In this document: piece by piece, positions 27,736 to 37,216 of the stretch
Numbering within the stretch: the first letter of the stretch is position 1
Layout of the letters: each line of letters opens with the position of its first letter
Assembly (NCBI RefSeq): GCF_001730315.1
Contig: NZ_MIKC01000008.1
Coordinates: 1 to 64,000, forward strand
Length of the DNA: 64,000 bases
Direction of reading: 5' to 3'
Origin: Enterococcus ureilyticus
Lineage (GTDB): Bacteria > Bacillota > Bacilli > Lactobacillales > Enterococcaceae
Program-made: the position numbers and the translations under genes
The notes under the pieces: generated by a model
Told to the model about the DNA's origin: nothing
Database searches by the model: none
What the model saw: only the letters and a program-made list of their open reading frames with translations

Positions 27736-28710
27736 ATGAGTAAAAAAGTTTTTGTGTTAGGTGGAACTGGTTTTTTAGGGTATTATACAACGGAAGAATT
27801 ATTGAAAAAAGGCTATGAAGTCGCTACGATTTCTTTACCGCCAATGCCAGCTGAGGATTTATTTTCTAGTGATGTTTCAGTCACTCTGGGAAATATCAAT
27901 GATATGACGGATGAAGCAATCTTAGCCATGCTTGAAGGTTGTGTTGGTTTTATTTATGCAGCTGGAGCAGACGAACGTGTCGTTCCGAAAAAACCTGCGT
28001 CTAAATTTTTCTACGAAGCAAATGTATTGCCTACTCAACGTTTAGCTTACTTGGCTAAAGAAGCTGGTGTGAAAGATTTTGTTGTTTTTGGCTCTTACTT
28101 TGCTGAATTCGCTGAGCGTTTGCCTGAATCAAATTTAACACTTGAGGCTTACCCAATGATGCGCTTATTACAAGAACAAGTAGCTTTTGCAGAAGGTGAC
28201 GGCAGCATGACTGTAACCTCTTTACGTCTGCCTTATATTTTCGGTACAATGCCAGGCCGTGAACCGCTATGGAAAATGTTTACAGAACAAATCAAAGGTC
28301 AAGATGTTTTCCCAGCACTAAAAGGCGGCACTGCAATGGTAACTGTTGAACAAGTTGCTGAGGCCGCCGTTGGTGCCATGGAAAACGGGACACACCGCAG
28401 CACGTATGCAATTGGTGATACCAATATGAAATATCAAGAATTTTATCAAATGATGGTCGACGCTTTAGGACAAGATACAGCAGTCCCAGTCGTTTCTTAT
28501 AATGATGTCAAAGCCATTTACGAAGGTATTGATGCTGAAGCGGCAAAAGCTGGTTTGGAACATGGTATTCATTCGACAAAATCAGCGATGATGCAGGAAT
28601 ATGATTTGTATCTAGATCCTAATGATACCTTCCCTACGTTGAATGTGAAACATTATGATGTGGTTGCCTCTATTAAGGAAACACTAGCAAAATGCGTCGA
28701 TCCCTCATAA
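27736..28710 (+). CDS. NAD(P)-dependent epimerase/dehydratase family protein
   Basis: 324 residues, extended short-chain dehydrogenase fold. The N-terminal Rossmann motif is FVLGGTGFLGYYTTEELL. The usual YxxxK is not obvious; the middle reads VVFGSYFAEFAERLPESN and a later LRLPYIFGTMPGREP, so catalytic assignment is uncertain and it may act as an atypical reductase or NmrA-like sensor. ATG follows AGGAGG. Divergently transcribed from the double-HTH AraC regulator, which suggests inducible expression. It has its own terminator. Confidence 0.82.
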   Translation: MSKKVFVLGGTGFLGYYTTEELLKKGYEVATISLPPMPAEDLFSSDVSVTLGNINDMTDEAILAMLEGCVGFIYAAGADERVVPKKPASKFFYEANVLPTQRLAYLAKEAGVKDFVVFGSYFAEFAERLPESNLTLEAYPMMRLLQEQVAFAEGDGSMTVTSLRLPYIFGTMPGREPLWKMFTEQIKGQDVFPALKGGTAMVTVEQVAEAAVGAMENGTHRSTYAIGDTNMKYQEFYQMMVDALGQDTAVPVVSYNDVKAIYEGIDAEAAKAGLEHGIHSTKSAMMQEYDLYLDPNDTFPTLNVKHYDVVASIKETLAKCVDPS

Positions 28711-28757
28711 ACACAAAAAGGCCATCTGATAGATATTCAGGTGGTCTTTTTGTGTTT
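28711..28757. terminator. Bidirectional terminator
   Basis: ACACAAAAAGGCCATCTGA pairs with TCAGGTGGTCTTTTTGTGT (one G-T pair) over a 7-nt loop. It terminates the epimerase-like gene and, on the other strand, the lipoprotein gene. Confidence 0.9.
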
Positions 28758-28776
28758 CAATAGTTTGCAGTTCCTG

Positions 28777-29184
28777 CTATTCTTTGTAGATCAGCTCTTT
28801 TTCATATTGGTTTGTTTCATCACCAGTTTCAAAGGTATAAACAACTGTCACTTTGATTTTATTGGTACCAATTTCCGACAGTTCTTTGGTAAGATCGTAT
28901 TCGTACACTTCTTTACTTAACACATTGTACGTAATTGAAAGCGAACCTGAAATTTGATCGATCGTCTGCCATTTTCCCTTTTCTTCTATAGAATAGGTTG
29001 TATCAGTTTCTATCAATGTCATAATCTTTTCCGAGTGATTCGTAATGAGCAATTTTTTCCCTTTAAATTCAAATTCGACTTGTTTGCTTTCAATTGCTTT
29101 AGGGTTTACTTCTTCAGTTTTCGATGGCTCTATTTTCGAACAACCACCAAGTACCAACAAAAACAACACAATAATTTTTTTCAT
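28777..29184 (-). CDS. Small lipoprotein of unknown function
   Basis: 135 residues with a lipoprotein signal peptide: KK-rich start, hydrophobic IIVLFLLVLGG and lipobox Cys15 (VLGGC). The mature part is polar and likely beta-rich (FEFKGKKLLITNHSEKIMTL). I recognise no family. It is translated from ATG with AAAGGAG upstream, 13 bp after the end of the TtcA-like gene, so probably co-transcribed with it, although a functional link is not evident. Confidence 0.75.
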   Translation of the reverse strand: MKKIIVLFLLVLGGCSKIEPSKTEEVNPKAIESKQVEFEFKGKKLLITNHSEKIMTLIETDTTYSIEEKGKWQTIDQISGSLSITYNVLSKEVYEYDLTKELSEIGTNKIKVTVVYTFETGDETNQYEKELIYKE

Positions 29185-29197
29185 AGTACTCCTTTTT

Positions 29198-29953
29198 TCA
29201 CTCAGGTGATAGCAGTGACTTTGTCCAAAAATTTTCAGATGTCCCTTGCTCCAACCCCATGATAAATTTCTCTCGAATATCAGGGTAACTTTGGGCTAAC
29301 CCACTTACAAGATGTTTGATTTCTTCCCGTTTGGTTTTCTTATCAACAGGACATGGATTGAAAATCACAGGGAGCTCTTCTCTTTGAACAAACTGAATGA
29401 TCTGTTTTTCTTCTAGATAAAGTAAAGGGCGAATCAAGGTGATATCTGTTTTGGATAAATAGCTCATCGGATCAAAGCTAGCCATTTGACCGTGAAATAG
29501 AAAATTCATAAAATACGTTTCGATAGCATCATCTAGGTGATGACCTAAAGCCACTTTATTGCAGCCAACTTCTTTGGCACGCTTATACAAAATTCCTCGA
29601 CGTAATTTGGCGCAAAGCGAACACGGTGAGCGTTCTTCTCGGATATCAAAGACAACTTGGGCAATATTAGTCGGCACAATGTCCAGCTCATACCCTAATC
29701 CTTCCACAAATTCCTGCAAAGGGCTGATATCCATATCAAACCCCATAGCTAATGTGATCGGCACGATTTCAAATTCAAAGCCTAAGCGTTTTTGCTTGCT
29801 GATCATATCTAGAAAATACAACAAGCTTGTGCTGTCTTTGCCACCACTCATCCCAATTGCAACTTTATCACCTGGTTGAATCATTTGGTGGTTCAACACG
29901 GCACGACGAATCGGATTATAATACGTTTGATTATCTTTCTTTTTAAAGCTCAT
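29198..29953 (-). CDS. ttcA: TtcA-family tRNA thiolation protein
   Basis: 251 residues, PP-loop ATPase. Visible: ATP pyrophosphatase loop IGMSGGKDSTSLLYFLD, a Cys pair in CSLCAKLRRGILY, and KVALGHHLDDAIETYFMNF. These are the signatures of the TtcA / TIGR00269-type group that thiolates tRNA (2-thiocytidine at position 32 in Gram-negatives) using an iron-sulfur cluster. Precise tRNA target in this organism is inferred only. ATG at 29953 follows AAAAGGAG. It is followed closely by the lipoprotein gene and preceded by the LTA-synthase-like gene on the same strand. Confidence 0.8.
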   Translation of the reverse strand: MSFKKKDNQTYYNPIRRAVLNHQMIQPGDKVAIGMSGGKDSTSLLYFLDMISKQKRLGFEFEIVPITLAMGFDMDISPLQEFVEGLGYELDIVPTNIAQVVFDIREERSPCSLCAKLRRGILYKRAKEVGCNKVALGHHLDDAIETYFMNFLFHGQMASFDPMSYLSKTDITLIRPLLYLEEKQIIQFVQREELPVIFNPCPVDKKTKREEIKHLVSGLAQSYPDIREKFIMGLEQGTSENFWTKSLLSPE

Positions 29954-29980
29954 CGTTTACTCCTTTTCACCTCATTTGTT

Positions 29981-31816
29981 TCATTTAAAAAAATCTGTTT
30001 TTAAGCTATAATTTTCTCCAGAAACAATATCATATTGAATCAAGCGATAGTCTTCGTATAATTCTTCTTGTGCTTTATTTAGAGCAAGTGTTTTATTCCA
30101 TTGTTTATCCTTATAATAGAAGCTTTTCTCAAAAGCTGGAACTTGTTTTTCTAATTCAGATAGCAATTGATAAAAACCAGTCATTTGCATGCCGCTTTGT
30201 TCAAATAATGAAGGCGTAAAGTAAAAAGGACTTGTAACTGCATCATGTATGTTTCTCTCGCTAAGTTTTCCTTGATTGTCATACATTAAGAATTCCGTTT
30301 GGTGTATTTTTACTTCATCGTTAGCCGATTTGATCTCATCTGAGTAAATACTAGGCAAATGATCACCCCAAAAAACAACTAATGTCCGTCTTTTGAGCTC
30401 CTTCAATGAACTTGTAAATTGTTTCAATGCTTCACTGCTATAGGCAACATCTTGCATGTAGCTATCGATTGCTTTTTTGTTTCCTAAACTTTGTGAAGAG
30501 TAATCTGAGCTCTTGTATTTATCGCTATATGGCATATGCGTTTGCATCGTTACCAAATGAACGAATTGCGGCTTTTGATCCTCTTTTAATAAATCGAATA
30601 CTTCTTTATATGCCGACTCATCAGAAATATAAGGATTATTTTCAAGTGTTTCTGTGTATTTCATCGTATCTTCACTGATAAACTGATCGAAGCCCATCGT
30701 CTGATAGACATCTTTACGCTTATACATCGATGTATTATAAGGATGAATCGCGGTTGTTTGATAGTCCTGCTGATTCAATAACGAAACAATCGACGGAACT
30801 TCCTTCATTTTAGGGATCAGCATTGTGTATGGCGTTGTCAGTTGAGGATTGAATAATTCCATGGAGAAACTGGTCAGTGCCTCAAATTCAATATTCGCTG
30901 TTCCCCCACCATAATTCTGCGAGAGCATTTGACCACTATAGGTTGTTTTTGCAATATCATAATACTCTTTTAAAGGATCTTTATTGACGGTCACACCGTT
31001 TAAATTTTGCGGATTTGAAAAACTTTCACTCATCACAAAAATAATATTTGGCTTTTCTTCAGATAAACTGTTTGTTGCTTGAGCTGTTTTTGTGTATTTA
31101 GTCGTGATGTCTTCAATGGTCTTTTTTGAGTAGTTTTTTGGTTTATCCATGGCATCAACTTTTAAGTTATACAAAAATCCACCCATAAATCCAGTATTGT
31201 AATAATTCATTTTTTGACTATAGGGAATCCATAACGCTGTTTTGTTATAGGCTTTCCTTAATAAATTATTTGGGTTGTTAAAATCGCTGACATACAGCAA
31301 TAGTGCTGCTGTGATAACTATGCCTGAGATTCGTATGATCTGCCATTTTTTCGATAACAGACGGCTTTTATAAATGGCTCTGCCGAAAAAGAATAAACCG
31401 ATTGCTGCAATCAATATAATAATAACAAAAGGAATCGTTCCAATCATTTCTCTTAATAAACCAAATTCCGTAATCATTTTTAAATCATCTGGATAAATCG
31501 GCTCAGTTCGGTAAAACATTTTTTGATAATCTGCAAAGCCTAAAATTCCGATCGTAATTACATACAGGACACTTCCAAGTATTAGTGAACCTGCTACACT
31601 ACATAGAAATAATAAAAATAGCAACAAGACTAGACTACCTAAAATAAATTTTTCAGTATGCCAAGAAAAAGCAAATTTAGCTACTAAATCAAATGATAAT
31701 TCGTTTTGACACCACTGTAAGTATAAGTTGCTGATAAAAACCAACAAAATCATTCCAACTATGATCAATGAATACTTAATTGGTTTCTTTTTAAATAATT
31801 GTAATTTTTTTTTCAC
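29981..31816 (-). CDS. LTA synthase/phosphoglycerol transferase family protein
   Basis: 611 residues. About five N-terminal membrane segments (residues 15-180) followed by an extracellular sulfatase-like domain. Key residues: metal-binding Glu in IFVMSESFSNP, nucleophile Thr in GGGTANIEFEALTSFS, and VVFWGDHLPS with the Asp-His pair. This family polymerises glycerol-phosphate on lipoteichoic acid or modifies surface glycans. The start appears to be GTG at 31816 behind AGGGAGAG. Because enterococci carry several paralogues, I cannot say whether this is the main LtaS. Confidence 0.88.
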   Translation of the reverse strand: MKKKLQLFKKKPIKYSLIIVGMILLVFISNLYLQWCQNELSFDLVAKFAFSWHTEKFILGSLVLLLFLLFLCSVAGSLILGSVLYVITIGILGFADYQKMFYRTEPIYPDDLKMITEFGLLREMIGTIPFVIIILIAAIGLFFFGRAIYKSRLLSKKWQIIRISGIVITAALLLYVSDFNNPNNLLRKAYNKTALWIPYSQKMNYYNTGFMGGFLYNLKVDAMDKPKNYSKKTIEDITTKYTKTAQATNSLSEEKPNIIFVMSESFSNPQNLNGVTVNKDPLKEYYDIAKTTYSGQMLSQNYGGGTANIEFEALTSFSMELFNPQLTTPYTMLIPKMKEVPSIVSLLNQQDYQTTAIHPYNTSMYKRKDVYQTMGFDQFISEDTMKYTETLENNPYISDESAYKEVFDLLKEDQKPQFVHLVTMQTHMPYSDKYKSSDYSSQSLGNKKAIDSYMQDVAYSSEALKQFTSSLKELKRRTLVVFWGDHLPSIYSDEIKSANDEVKIHQTEFLMYDNQGKLSERNIHDAVTSPFYFTPSLFEQSGMQMTGFYQLLSELEKQVPAFEKSFYYKDKQWNKTLALNKAQEELYEDYRLIQYDIVSGENYSLKTDFFK

Positions 31817-31872
31817 AAATACTCTCCCTTTTCTTCTTCCTAAATCCGCTCTTTAATATTTTATGCTTAGTC

Positions 31873-31914
31873 TAAAAAAAAGTAAAGTACCCTATTTAGG
31901 GAACTTTACTTTTA
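31873..31914 (-). terminator. Terminator of the oxidoreductase gene at 31941
   Basis: On the minus strand AAAGTAAAGTTCCC pairs with GGGTACTTTACTTT over a 6-nt loop with eight T residues after it. It lies between the Gfo/Idh/MocA gene and the LTA-synthase-like gene. Confidence 0.9.
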
Positions 31915-31940
31915 GGATGAAGCTATTTCGTTCATTTGAT

Positions 31941-32975
31941 TCATCTTTTTGCTGCTTTAAAGATTTCTTCGATCAGAACCATCACTTGACGGACTTCTTC
32001 ATTTTTAACTACGGGTTCTGCTTGTTCCCTAACAACTTTGTAAAAATTTTTATAAAATGTGTCATATTCTGCAGTAATCTTGGGTAATGCTACCGTCTCG
32101 GTTGCTTCTTCTGATGGTGGCGCCATGGTTTTAGTCAAACCAACGCCTGCTTGAATTGGTTTTGGTGCTTGGATATTTTTCTTGCCTGAATCAACGATCA
32201 TCTCACCAGAAAGATCCCAATCTTGGATGACGGCTGTTCCTTGGGTTCCTTTTAAATACCAGCGAGGTAATTTTGTATAATTAGTTGTCCCAACTTCGAT
32301 AATTGCTCGAATGCCATTTTCAAAAATAATATACGTGATAAAGCCATTATCCACCTCATCGCCAAGAATATAGCTTAAATCGGCAGATACTTTTTCGATT
32401 CGGCTATCCACTAAAAATAATAGTTGATCTAATAAATGGACACCCCAATCTAAAAGCATACCGCCGCCATGTTTTAACTCATGACGCCAATCACCCGGGA
32501 TGCCATTTGCTCCTTGAACGCGTGATTCGATTTGGAATAATTCTCCGATTTGTTGTTTTTTGTATAATTCTCGTGTGATCAAAAAATCAGGGTCCCAGCG
32601 TCGGTTTTGATGAACCATAAAGGTTTGACCTGTCTCTTTAGCGACCTTTAGCACTTCGTCCAATTCTTCTACATTCATGGTGACTGGTTTTTCACAGACA
32701 ACATGTTTTCCAACTTTCAAAGCTTGGATTGCTAGATCTTTATGTGAATCATTTGGCGTAGCGATCAACACTGCTTCGATCGTTTCATCGGTTAGGACTT
32801 CTTCTAGTGAATGGTAGATTTTATGCTTGTGTTGACTGGAAATTTTTTGACGTTCGCCTGAAATATCGTAAGTTCCAACGACATGGATTCGTTCGTTTTC
32901 ATTAGGCATAATATTATGGATATGGTATGAACCCATCCCGCCATAGCCGATTACGGCAAAATTGATTGCTGTCAT
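31941..32975 (-). CDS. Gfo/Idh/MocA family oxidoreductase
   Basis: 344 residues. N-terminal Rossmann domain (FAVIGYGGMGSYHI), the family EKP motif in GKHVVCEKPVTMN, and a C-terminal alpha/beta domain with HGGGMLLDWGVHLLDQLLFL. Members oxidise or reduce sugars, inositols or sugar acids with NAD(P). The substrate is unknown. It is followed by its own terminator and preceded by a long non-coding gap; a second, distinct family member is encoded at 35268-36347 in the same neighbourhood, suggesting one catabolic pathway. Confidence 0.9.
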   Translation of the reverse strand: MTAINFAVIGYGGMGSYHIHNIMPNENERIHVVGTYDISGERQKISSQHKHKIYHSLEEVLTDETIEAVLIATPNDSHKDLAIQALKVGKHVVCEKPVTMNVEELDEVLKVAKETGQTFMVHQNRRWDPDFLITRELYKKQQIGELFQIESRVQGANGIPGDWRHELKHGGGMLLDWGVHLLDQLLFLVDSRIEKVSADLSYILGDEVDNGFITYIIFENGIRAIIEVGTTNYTKLPRWYLKGTQGTAVIQDWDLSGEMIVDSGKKNIQAPKPIQAGVGLTKTMAPPSEEATETVALPKITAEYDTFYKNFYKVVREQAEPVVKNEEVRQVMVLIEEIFKAAKR

Positions 32976-33077
32976 TTTTTGAGTCCTTTCTATTAAAGAA
33001 GGTAATTTTTGTAGGATGGGGAGAAAATTGATCAGAAACAGTCGCGTTCTTCTCTTTGACGTCTAGCTTTGCAGGCT

Positions 33078-33155
33078 AGACTTTTCGACAGTAGATAAGA
33101 AAAATCCGCGATAAAAAGCATCGCTATATTTTTCTCATTCTACTGCTCAAAGTCT
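33078..33155. repeat. Long imperfect inverted repeat (hairpin of 78 nt)
   Basis: Nested complementary blocks: AGACTTT/AAAGTCT, CAGTAGA/TCTACTG, AGAAAAAT/ATTTTTCT and GCGAT/ATCGC, around a small loop. It would form a long hairpin or cruciform. It lies in the 447-bp gap between the oxidoreductase and the TIM-barrel gene and is not followed by a T run, so it is not a simple terminator. Confidence 0.7.
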
Positions 33156-33239
33156 GAGCAGCCTACTCAGCTTTTGTTTCATCCAGCTTCACGAAGCAGC
33201 TCTCCAGGAAAATAGACAATCTTCATATGGAACAAAAAG

Positions 33240-33418
33240 CGTTCCACATTCAGATTCCTAATTGCTGTAAAACACAGTGAATGCAATGAACTGATGTTGC
33301 TCAGTACCTACTTGGTTTCTTGAGAGCTAAACGCTTCGTTCAGCTTTGCTGTGAACCACGAGGAACACAGTGAGTCGATGTTGAACAGTACAAGGCTACT
33401 ATATGGAGCGTTGTTTCC
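33240..33418. repeat. Dispersed intergenic repeat, copy D (right module)
   Basis: Contains GCTGTAAAACACAGTGAATG, GAACTGATGTTGCTCAGTAC and CTACTTGGTTTCTTGAGAG, nearly the same as copy A, then a second degenerate unit AACACAGTGAGTCGATGTTG with AACAGTACAAGG. A small hairpin (TGGAAC / GTTCCA, 33230-33250) stands at its left edge. The gap encodes no protein that I can support. Confidence 0.6.
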
Positions 33419-33422
33419 TTAA

Positions 33423-34391
33423 TTATACCCACCACATTTCCGCAGGTTGTTCTTTAATCATAATACTTTTCAAATTAGTAATCGCTCTGTTTAAGCCTTC
33501 TTCTGTTGACATGATCGGGTCTTCATGTTCAATACTTAAAACATAATCGTATCCATAAATTCTAAGTGCGCTAATAATGTCTGACCAAACTTTTAAATCA
33601 TGACCGCATCCAACTGAGCGGAACGTCCACGCACGGGTTTTGACATTCCCATATGGCTGCATATCCGTTAGTCCATGCATATTGATGTTGTCTTGATTTA
33701 AATACGTATCTTTCGCGTGGAAATGATGAATTGCACCCGCTTCTCCTAAAATTTTTACTGCAGCTACTGGATCGATGCCTTGCCACCATAAATGACTTGG
33801 ATCTAAATTACAGCCGATTGCTTTGCCTGTGGCTTCACGGAGTTTTAACATCGTATAAGGTGTATGACATAAGAAACCGCCATGCAATTCGATGCCGATT
33901 TTCACTCCAGCATCTTCTGCGATGGTATTGATATTTTTCCAGTAAGGGATCAATTTCTTTTCCCATTGGTAATTGTAGTTATCATCGTATTCTGTTGGCC
34001 AAGGTAACACGGGCCAATTGACTTGGGTATCGGTAGCATTTCCTCCTGAGACACCAGAAAAGCCATTGACGACTGATACGTTCATTAAAGAAGCTAGTTT
34101 GATCGTTTTTTGCAATAGTTGATCTGCTTCTTGGGCCGTTTCTTTTAGTGGAGAAATAGGATTATTATGACAGCTTAATGCACTGATCGTTAAGCCTTTG
34201 TCAGCAAGTTTCGCTAAATACTCTTTTCTAGCCTCTGAACTTGCTAATAATTGATCGATATCTAAATGAGCATTTCCTGGCGAGCCGCCTGTGCCGATTT
34301 CAACTGCTTCTAGTCCTGCTTTTGAGACTGTATCGATCATTTCTTCAAAGCTTAAATTATTGAATAATGGAGTAAATACACCTAATTTCAT
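33423..34391 (-). CDS. Sugar phosphate isomerase/epimerase-like TIM-barrel protein
   Basis: 322 residues, AP-endonuclease-2/xylose-isomerase-like barrel. Visible: [18 protein letters not shown] near the start, [17 protein letters not shown], the metal site [27 protein letters not shown] and [11 protein letters not shown]. These Glu, Asp and His residues are consistent with a divalent-metal isomerase or dehydratase such as those in inositol or keto-sugar pathways. ATG overlaps the stop of the ThuA-like gene (ATGA), so the two are translationally coupled. The exact substrate is not evident. Confidence 0.88.
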   Translation of the reverse strand: MKLGVFTPLFNNLSFEEMIDTVSKAGLEAVEIGTGGSPGNAHLDIDQLLASSEARKEYLAKLADKGLTISALSCHNNPISPLKETAQEADQLLQKTIKLASLMNVSVVNGFSGVSGGNATDTQVNWPVLPWPTEYDDNYNYQWEKKLIPYWKNINTIAEDAGVKIGIELHGGFLCHTPYTMLKLREATGKAIGCNLDPSHLWWQGIDPVAAVKILGEAGAIHHFHAKDTYLNQDNINMHGLTDMQPYGNVKTRAWTFRSVGCGHDLKVWSDIISALRIYGYDYVLSIEHEDPIMSTEEGLNRAITNLKSIMIKEQPAEMWWV

Positions 34392-35125
34392 TGTTCATTT
34401 CCTTTCTTGTTTGTAATAGATTCTAAAGGTTCATGGTGCCCGTAATTTGGATAAGCATTTTGCGTTGGTTGACAGCAGCGGATACCGTTTTTGATTACTT
34501 TTTGGATTTCTTTATTATAATAAGAAGGATACGTTTCATGACCTGGCTGAAAATAAAAGATCTTTCCGTTACCACGATGGTAGGTACAACCACTGCGAAA
34601 GACTTCTCCGCCTGGATACCAACTGATAAAAATCAAGTCATCTGGTGTTGGGATATCAAAATGTTCACCGTACATTTCTTCTTTTTCAAGCTCTATATAC
34701 TCACCGATTCCTTCAACAATGGGGTGGCTTGGCGCTACAGTCCAGATGCGGCAATGTTCTTGTGCTTCTCGCCATTTTAAATCGCATGATGTGCCCATTA
34801 GTTTCATGAAAATTTTTGACATATGACCTGAATGAAGGACGACTAAGCCCATCCCTTCCAACACACATTGATAGACGCGTTGCACAATCTCGTCAGAAAC
34901 TTCTTGGTGGGCAACATGTCCCCACCAAATCAAGACATCGGTATTTGCTAGAACTTCTTCTGTTAAGCCATGCTCTGGTTCATCTAAGGTAGCTGTTCGC
35001 ACAGAAAAATCATCTTCCTTTAAAAATTGTGCGATTTGTTGATGAATGCCATCTGGGTAAACCTTTTTTACAGCTTCATCTGTTTTTTCATGACGGAATT
35101 CATTCCAGACTGTGACTTGGATCAT
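34388..35125 (-). CDS. ThuA-like (trehalose utilisation) domain protein
   Basis: 245 residues, ThuA/glutamine-amidotransferase-like fold. Visible: [33 protein letters not shown], the [16 protein letters not shown] segment and [20 protein letters not shown]. ThuA proteins accompany sugar dehydrogenases in trehalose or disaccharide catabolism, but biochemical function is not well established. It overlaps the TIM-barrel gene by 4 nt and stands 140 bp downstream of the Gfo/Idh/MocA gene. Together they look like one catabolic operon. Confidence 0.87.
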   Translation of the reverse strand: MIQVTVWNEFRHEKTDEAVKKVYPDGIHQQIAQFLKEDDFSVRTATLDEPEHGLTEEVLANTDVLIWWGHVAHQEVSDEIVQRVYQCVLEGMGLVVLHSGHMSKIFMKLMGTSCDLKWREAQEHCRIWTVAPSHPIVEGIGEYIELEKEEMYGEHFDIPTPDDLIFISWYPGGEVFRSGCTYHRGNGKIFYFQPGHETYPSYYNKEIQKVIKNGIRCCQPTQNAYPNYGHHEPLESITNKKGNEQ

Positions 35126-35267
35126 CGTTTTTTCCCCCTAATTTAGAAGCTGAATGAGCCGTTTAGCATCGACGAAAAATAGGAAAATATGACTGTGATG
35201 TTTTTTGTCACATTCATATTTTATCTTTTTTACGAGATGCTAGCTCATGAAGCTAGATAATCTTGAG

Positions 35268-36347
35268 TTAATTGAAAAATACAGGTTGATTCGTTTCGGA
35301 TGCTTTGTAAATTGCTTCAAGAATTTCTGTCACAACTAAAGCTTGCTCAGGTTTAACAACAGGTTCTGTATCATTGATGATTGCATCGATCCATGATTGT
35401 ACTTCTAACACTTCCGGCTTGTCGCCAGCACCATCATAAAAATCAACGCCACCAGGTTCTAATTCAATTTTTTTCTCAAAAAGTGTACTGTGATCTTCTC
35501 CATTGATGGTTAATCCATCATTCATATCAGCCCCGCCTTTAGTGCCGTGAAGAGTAGTTTTAGCTTCTTTTACATCTAAACTATTCAATGCCCAGCTAGC
35601 TTCTAAAAAGATTGTTGCACCATTTTCCATCATAATAAAACCGAATGCCGAATCTTCAACAGTGAATTTTTCAGGGTCCCAAGCCCCCCACGCATTGGCT
35701 GCGTTTTCGGTCTCTGCAAGTTTATGATAGGCTTTTCCTACTACATATTTTGGTTTATAATTGTCCATCAGCCATAGCGTCAAATCCAGTGCATGCGTAC
35801 CAATATCAATCAACGGGCCGCCACCTTGGGCTTCTTCATCAAGAAAAACACCCCAAGTGGGAACAGCACGACGGCGAATGGCATGGGCTTTAGCAAAGTA
35901 AATTTCGCCTAGTTCGCCTTCATCACAGATTTCATGTAAATAGGTCGAATCTTTTCGGAAACGATTTTGATAGCCAATCGTTAATTTTTTTCCTGTTTTT
36001 TCTGCCGCTTCGATCATGCTACGTGCTTCGGCTGATGTTTTAGCCATTGGCTTTTCACACATTACATGACAATCGGCTTCCATCGCTGCAATCGATAGTT
36101 CCGCATGCGTGCTGTTTGGCGTACAAATATGAACAACATCCAACTCCATTTCTTCAAGCATCTTCTGATAATTAGTAAATGTCTTCGCTGTTAATGTTCC
36201 ATAGTGTATTTTTGCTTCTTCTGCTCGTTCACTGATCAGATCACAAAAAGCAACCAATTCTACTTCCTTAACCTGTGCAAGCGCTGGCAAATGTTTACCA
36301 TTAGCAATCCCACCACAACCGATAATTCCTACTTTCAACAATGTCAT
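35268..36347 (-). CDS. Gfo/Idh/MocA family oxidoreductase
   Basis: 359 residues from ATG 36347, about 7 nt behind GGAGG. Rossmann motif VGIIGCGGIANGKHLPAL, the EKP motif in HVMCEKPMAKT, and GGGPLIDIGTHALDLTLWLM in the C-domain. The C-terminal part has ENGATIFLEASWALN. It heads the series ThuA-like and TIM-barrel genes, suggesting oxidation of a sugar or cyclitol to a keto intermediate that the isomerase handles next. The AraC regulator at 37349-38218 may control it. Confidence 0.9.
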   Translation of the reverse strand: MTLLKVGIIGCGGIANGKHLPALAQVKEVELVAFCDLISERAEEAKIHYGTLTAKTFTNYQKMLEEMELDVVHICTPNSTHAELSIAAMEADCHVMCEKPMAKTSAEARSMIEAAEKTGKKLTIGYQNRFRKDSTYLHEICDEGELGEIYFAKAHAIRRRAVPTWGVFLDEEAQGGGPLIDIGTHALDLTLWLMDNYKPKYVVGKAYHKLAETENAANAWGAWDPEKFTVEDSAFGFIMMENGATIFLEASWALNSLDVKEAKTTLHGTKGGADMNDGLTINGEDHSTLFEKKIELEPGGVDFYDGAGDKPEVLEVQSWIDAIINDTEPVVKPEQALVVTEILEAIYKASETNQPVFFN

Positions 36348-36471
36348 CAAAAAACCTCCAATAATATACATCTATTATTCAGTGGACAATAAAACGGTTC
36401 CACTTCTACACTATTACTATACAAAAAAATGAAAGAGCTTTCTTCCTAGATTATGGTTGAAAAATTCCTGG

Positions 36472-36608
36472 ATATTGCTGTGAATCACTGCGACTGGCTC
36501 CGCCAGAGCAGATGATGAACAGTACTTGGCGAACAACGTGAGCGAAGTTTCCTTACATATCAATCACCAAACACCTTACAACATACTGATGTTGAACAGG
36601 ACAAGCCG
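36472..36608. repeat. Dispersed intergenic repeat, copy E (right modules)
   Basis: Holds TGAATCACTGCGACTGGC, AGATGATGAACAGTACTTGG and CGAACAACGTGAGCGAAG, matching the minus-strand sense of the tandem units in the leuA leader, followed by a second partial copy (ACATACTGATGTTGAACAGG). It fills the gap between the oxidoreductase and the ribosomal protein genes together with the terminator at 36690. Confidence 0.6.
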
Positions 36609-36689
36609 TCTAAAATGAGTGTTATCTACCTACTTGCAAAACACCAACAATTAACAACAGCATGAAAACAAAACAGCCTAAATAAAACG

Positions 36690-36733
36690 AAAAAAGCTCT
36701 TCCTTTTATACTAAAAGGAAGAACTTTATTCTC
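36690..36733. terminator. Terminator after the rpsN operon
   Basis: AAAGCTCTTCCTTTT pairs with AAAAGGAAGAACTTT (one mismatch) across 5 nt, with A and T runs at both ends. On the minus strand it lies 20 bp past the 46-aa gene and would end the rpsN transcript. Confidence 0.8.
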
Positions 36734-36753
36734 TCATTTGTTCTGAAAAACAC

Positions 36754-36894
36754 TTAGCCAGCACTACCAGAAGCCATCACTCGATGTCTTTGCTCCCGCT
36801 TATATTGCTGAACGATTTTCAATGCCCGTTTTCTGGTTTTTCGGTTTGTACACTTCAATCGTCTACGTGCACTTGAAAGGTCTTGTTTCTCCAT
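36754..36894 (-). CDS. Small highly basic protein, 46 aa, co-encoded with rpsN
   Basis: An ATG frame of 46 codons: MEKQDLSSARRRLKC, NRKTRKRALKIVQQYKREQR, then HRVMASGSAG. About a third of the residues are Arg or Lys, as in ribosomal or RNA-binding proteins. AGAGGTGA stands 5 nt before the ATG. It starts 34 bp after the rpsN stop and is followed by a terminator, so it is most likely part of the same Zur-controlled transcript. No family is recognised; it is not L33, L36 or a truncated S14 as far as I can see. Confidence 0.65.
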   Translation of the reverse strand: MEKQDLSSARRRLKCTNRKTRKRALKIVQQYKREQRHRVMASGSAG

Positions 36895-36928
36895 CAAATC
36901 ACCTCTTTGCATCTATTGGTCGGTCTCA

Positions 36929-37198
36929 TTACCAGCTTGCTTTGTGTACGCCTGGAATTTGTCCTTGGTGTGCTAACGTTCTAAAATTGATCCGTGACAT
37001 GCCAAATTTACGCATATAGGCTCTTGGTCGTCCATCAATCAAATCGCGATTTTTCAAGCGATTTGGATTAGAATCTTTTGGTAATTTTGCAAGAGCCACG
37101 TAGTCATTATTTGCTTTTAACTCGTTACGTTGTTCAGCGTATTTTTCGATCAATGCTTGTTGACGTTTCGCTTTGGCAATTTTTGATTTTTTAGCCAC
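36929..37198 (-). CDS. rpsN: 30S ribosomal protein S14, zinc-independent form
   Basis: 89 residues, S14 of the C- (cysteine-free) class: begins [20 protein letters not shown] and ends [20 protein letters not shown] followed by ASW. The CxxC pairs of the 61-residue zinc-binding S14 are absent. In B. subtilis and relatives such paralogues replace the zinc form under zinc starvation and are repressed by Zur. A Zur-box-like palindrome (37217-37237) stands about 20 bp before the start, which supports the same use. It lies apart from the main ribosomal protein clusters. Confidence 0.96.
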   Translation of the reverse strand: MAKKSKIAKAKRQQALIEKYAEQRNELKANNDYVALAKLPKDSNPNRLKNRDLIDGRPRAYMRKFGMSRINFRTLAHQGQIPGVHKASW

Positions 37199-37216
37199 TT
37201 TTCTTTCATCCTTTCT

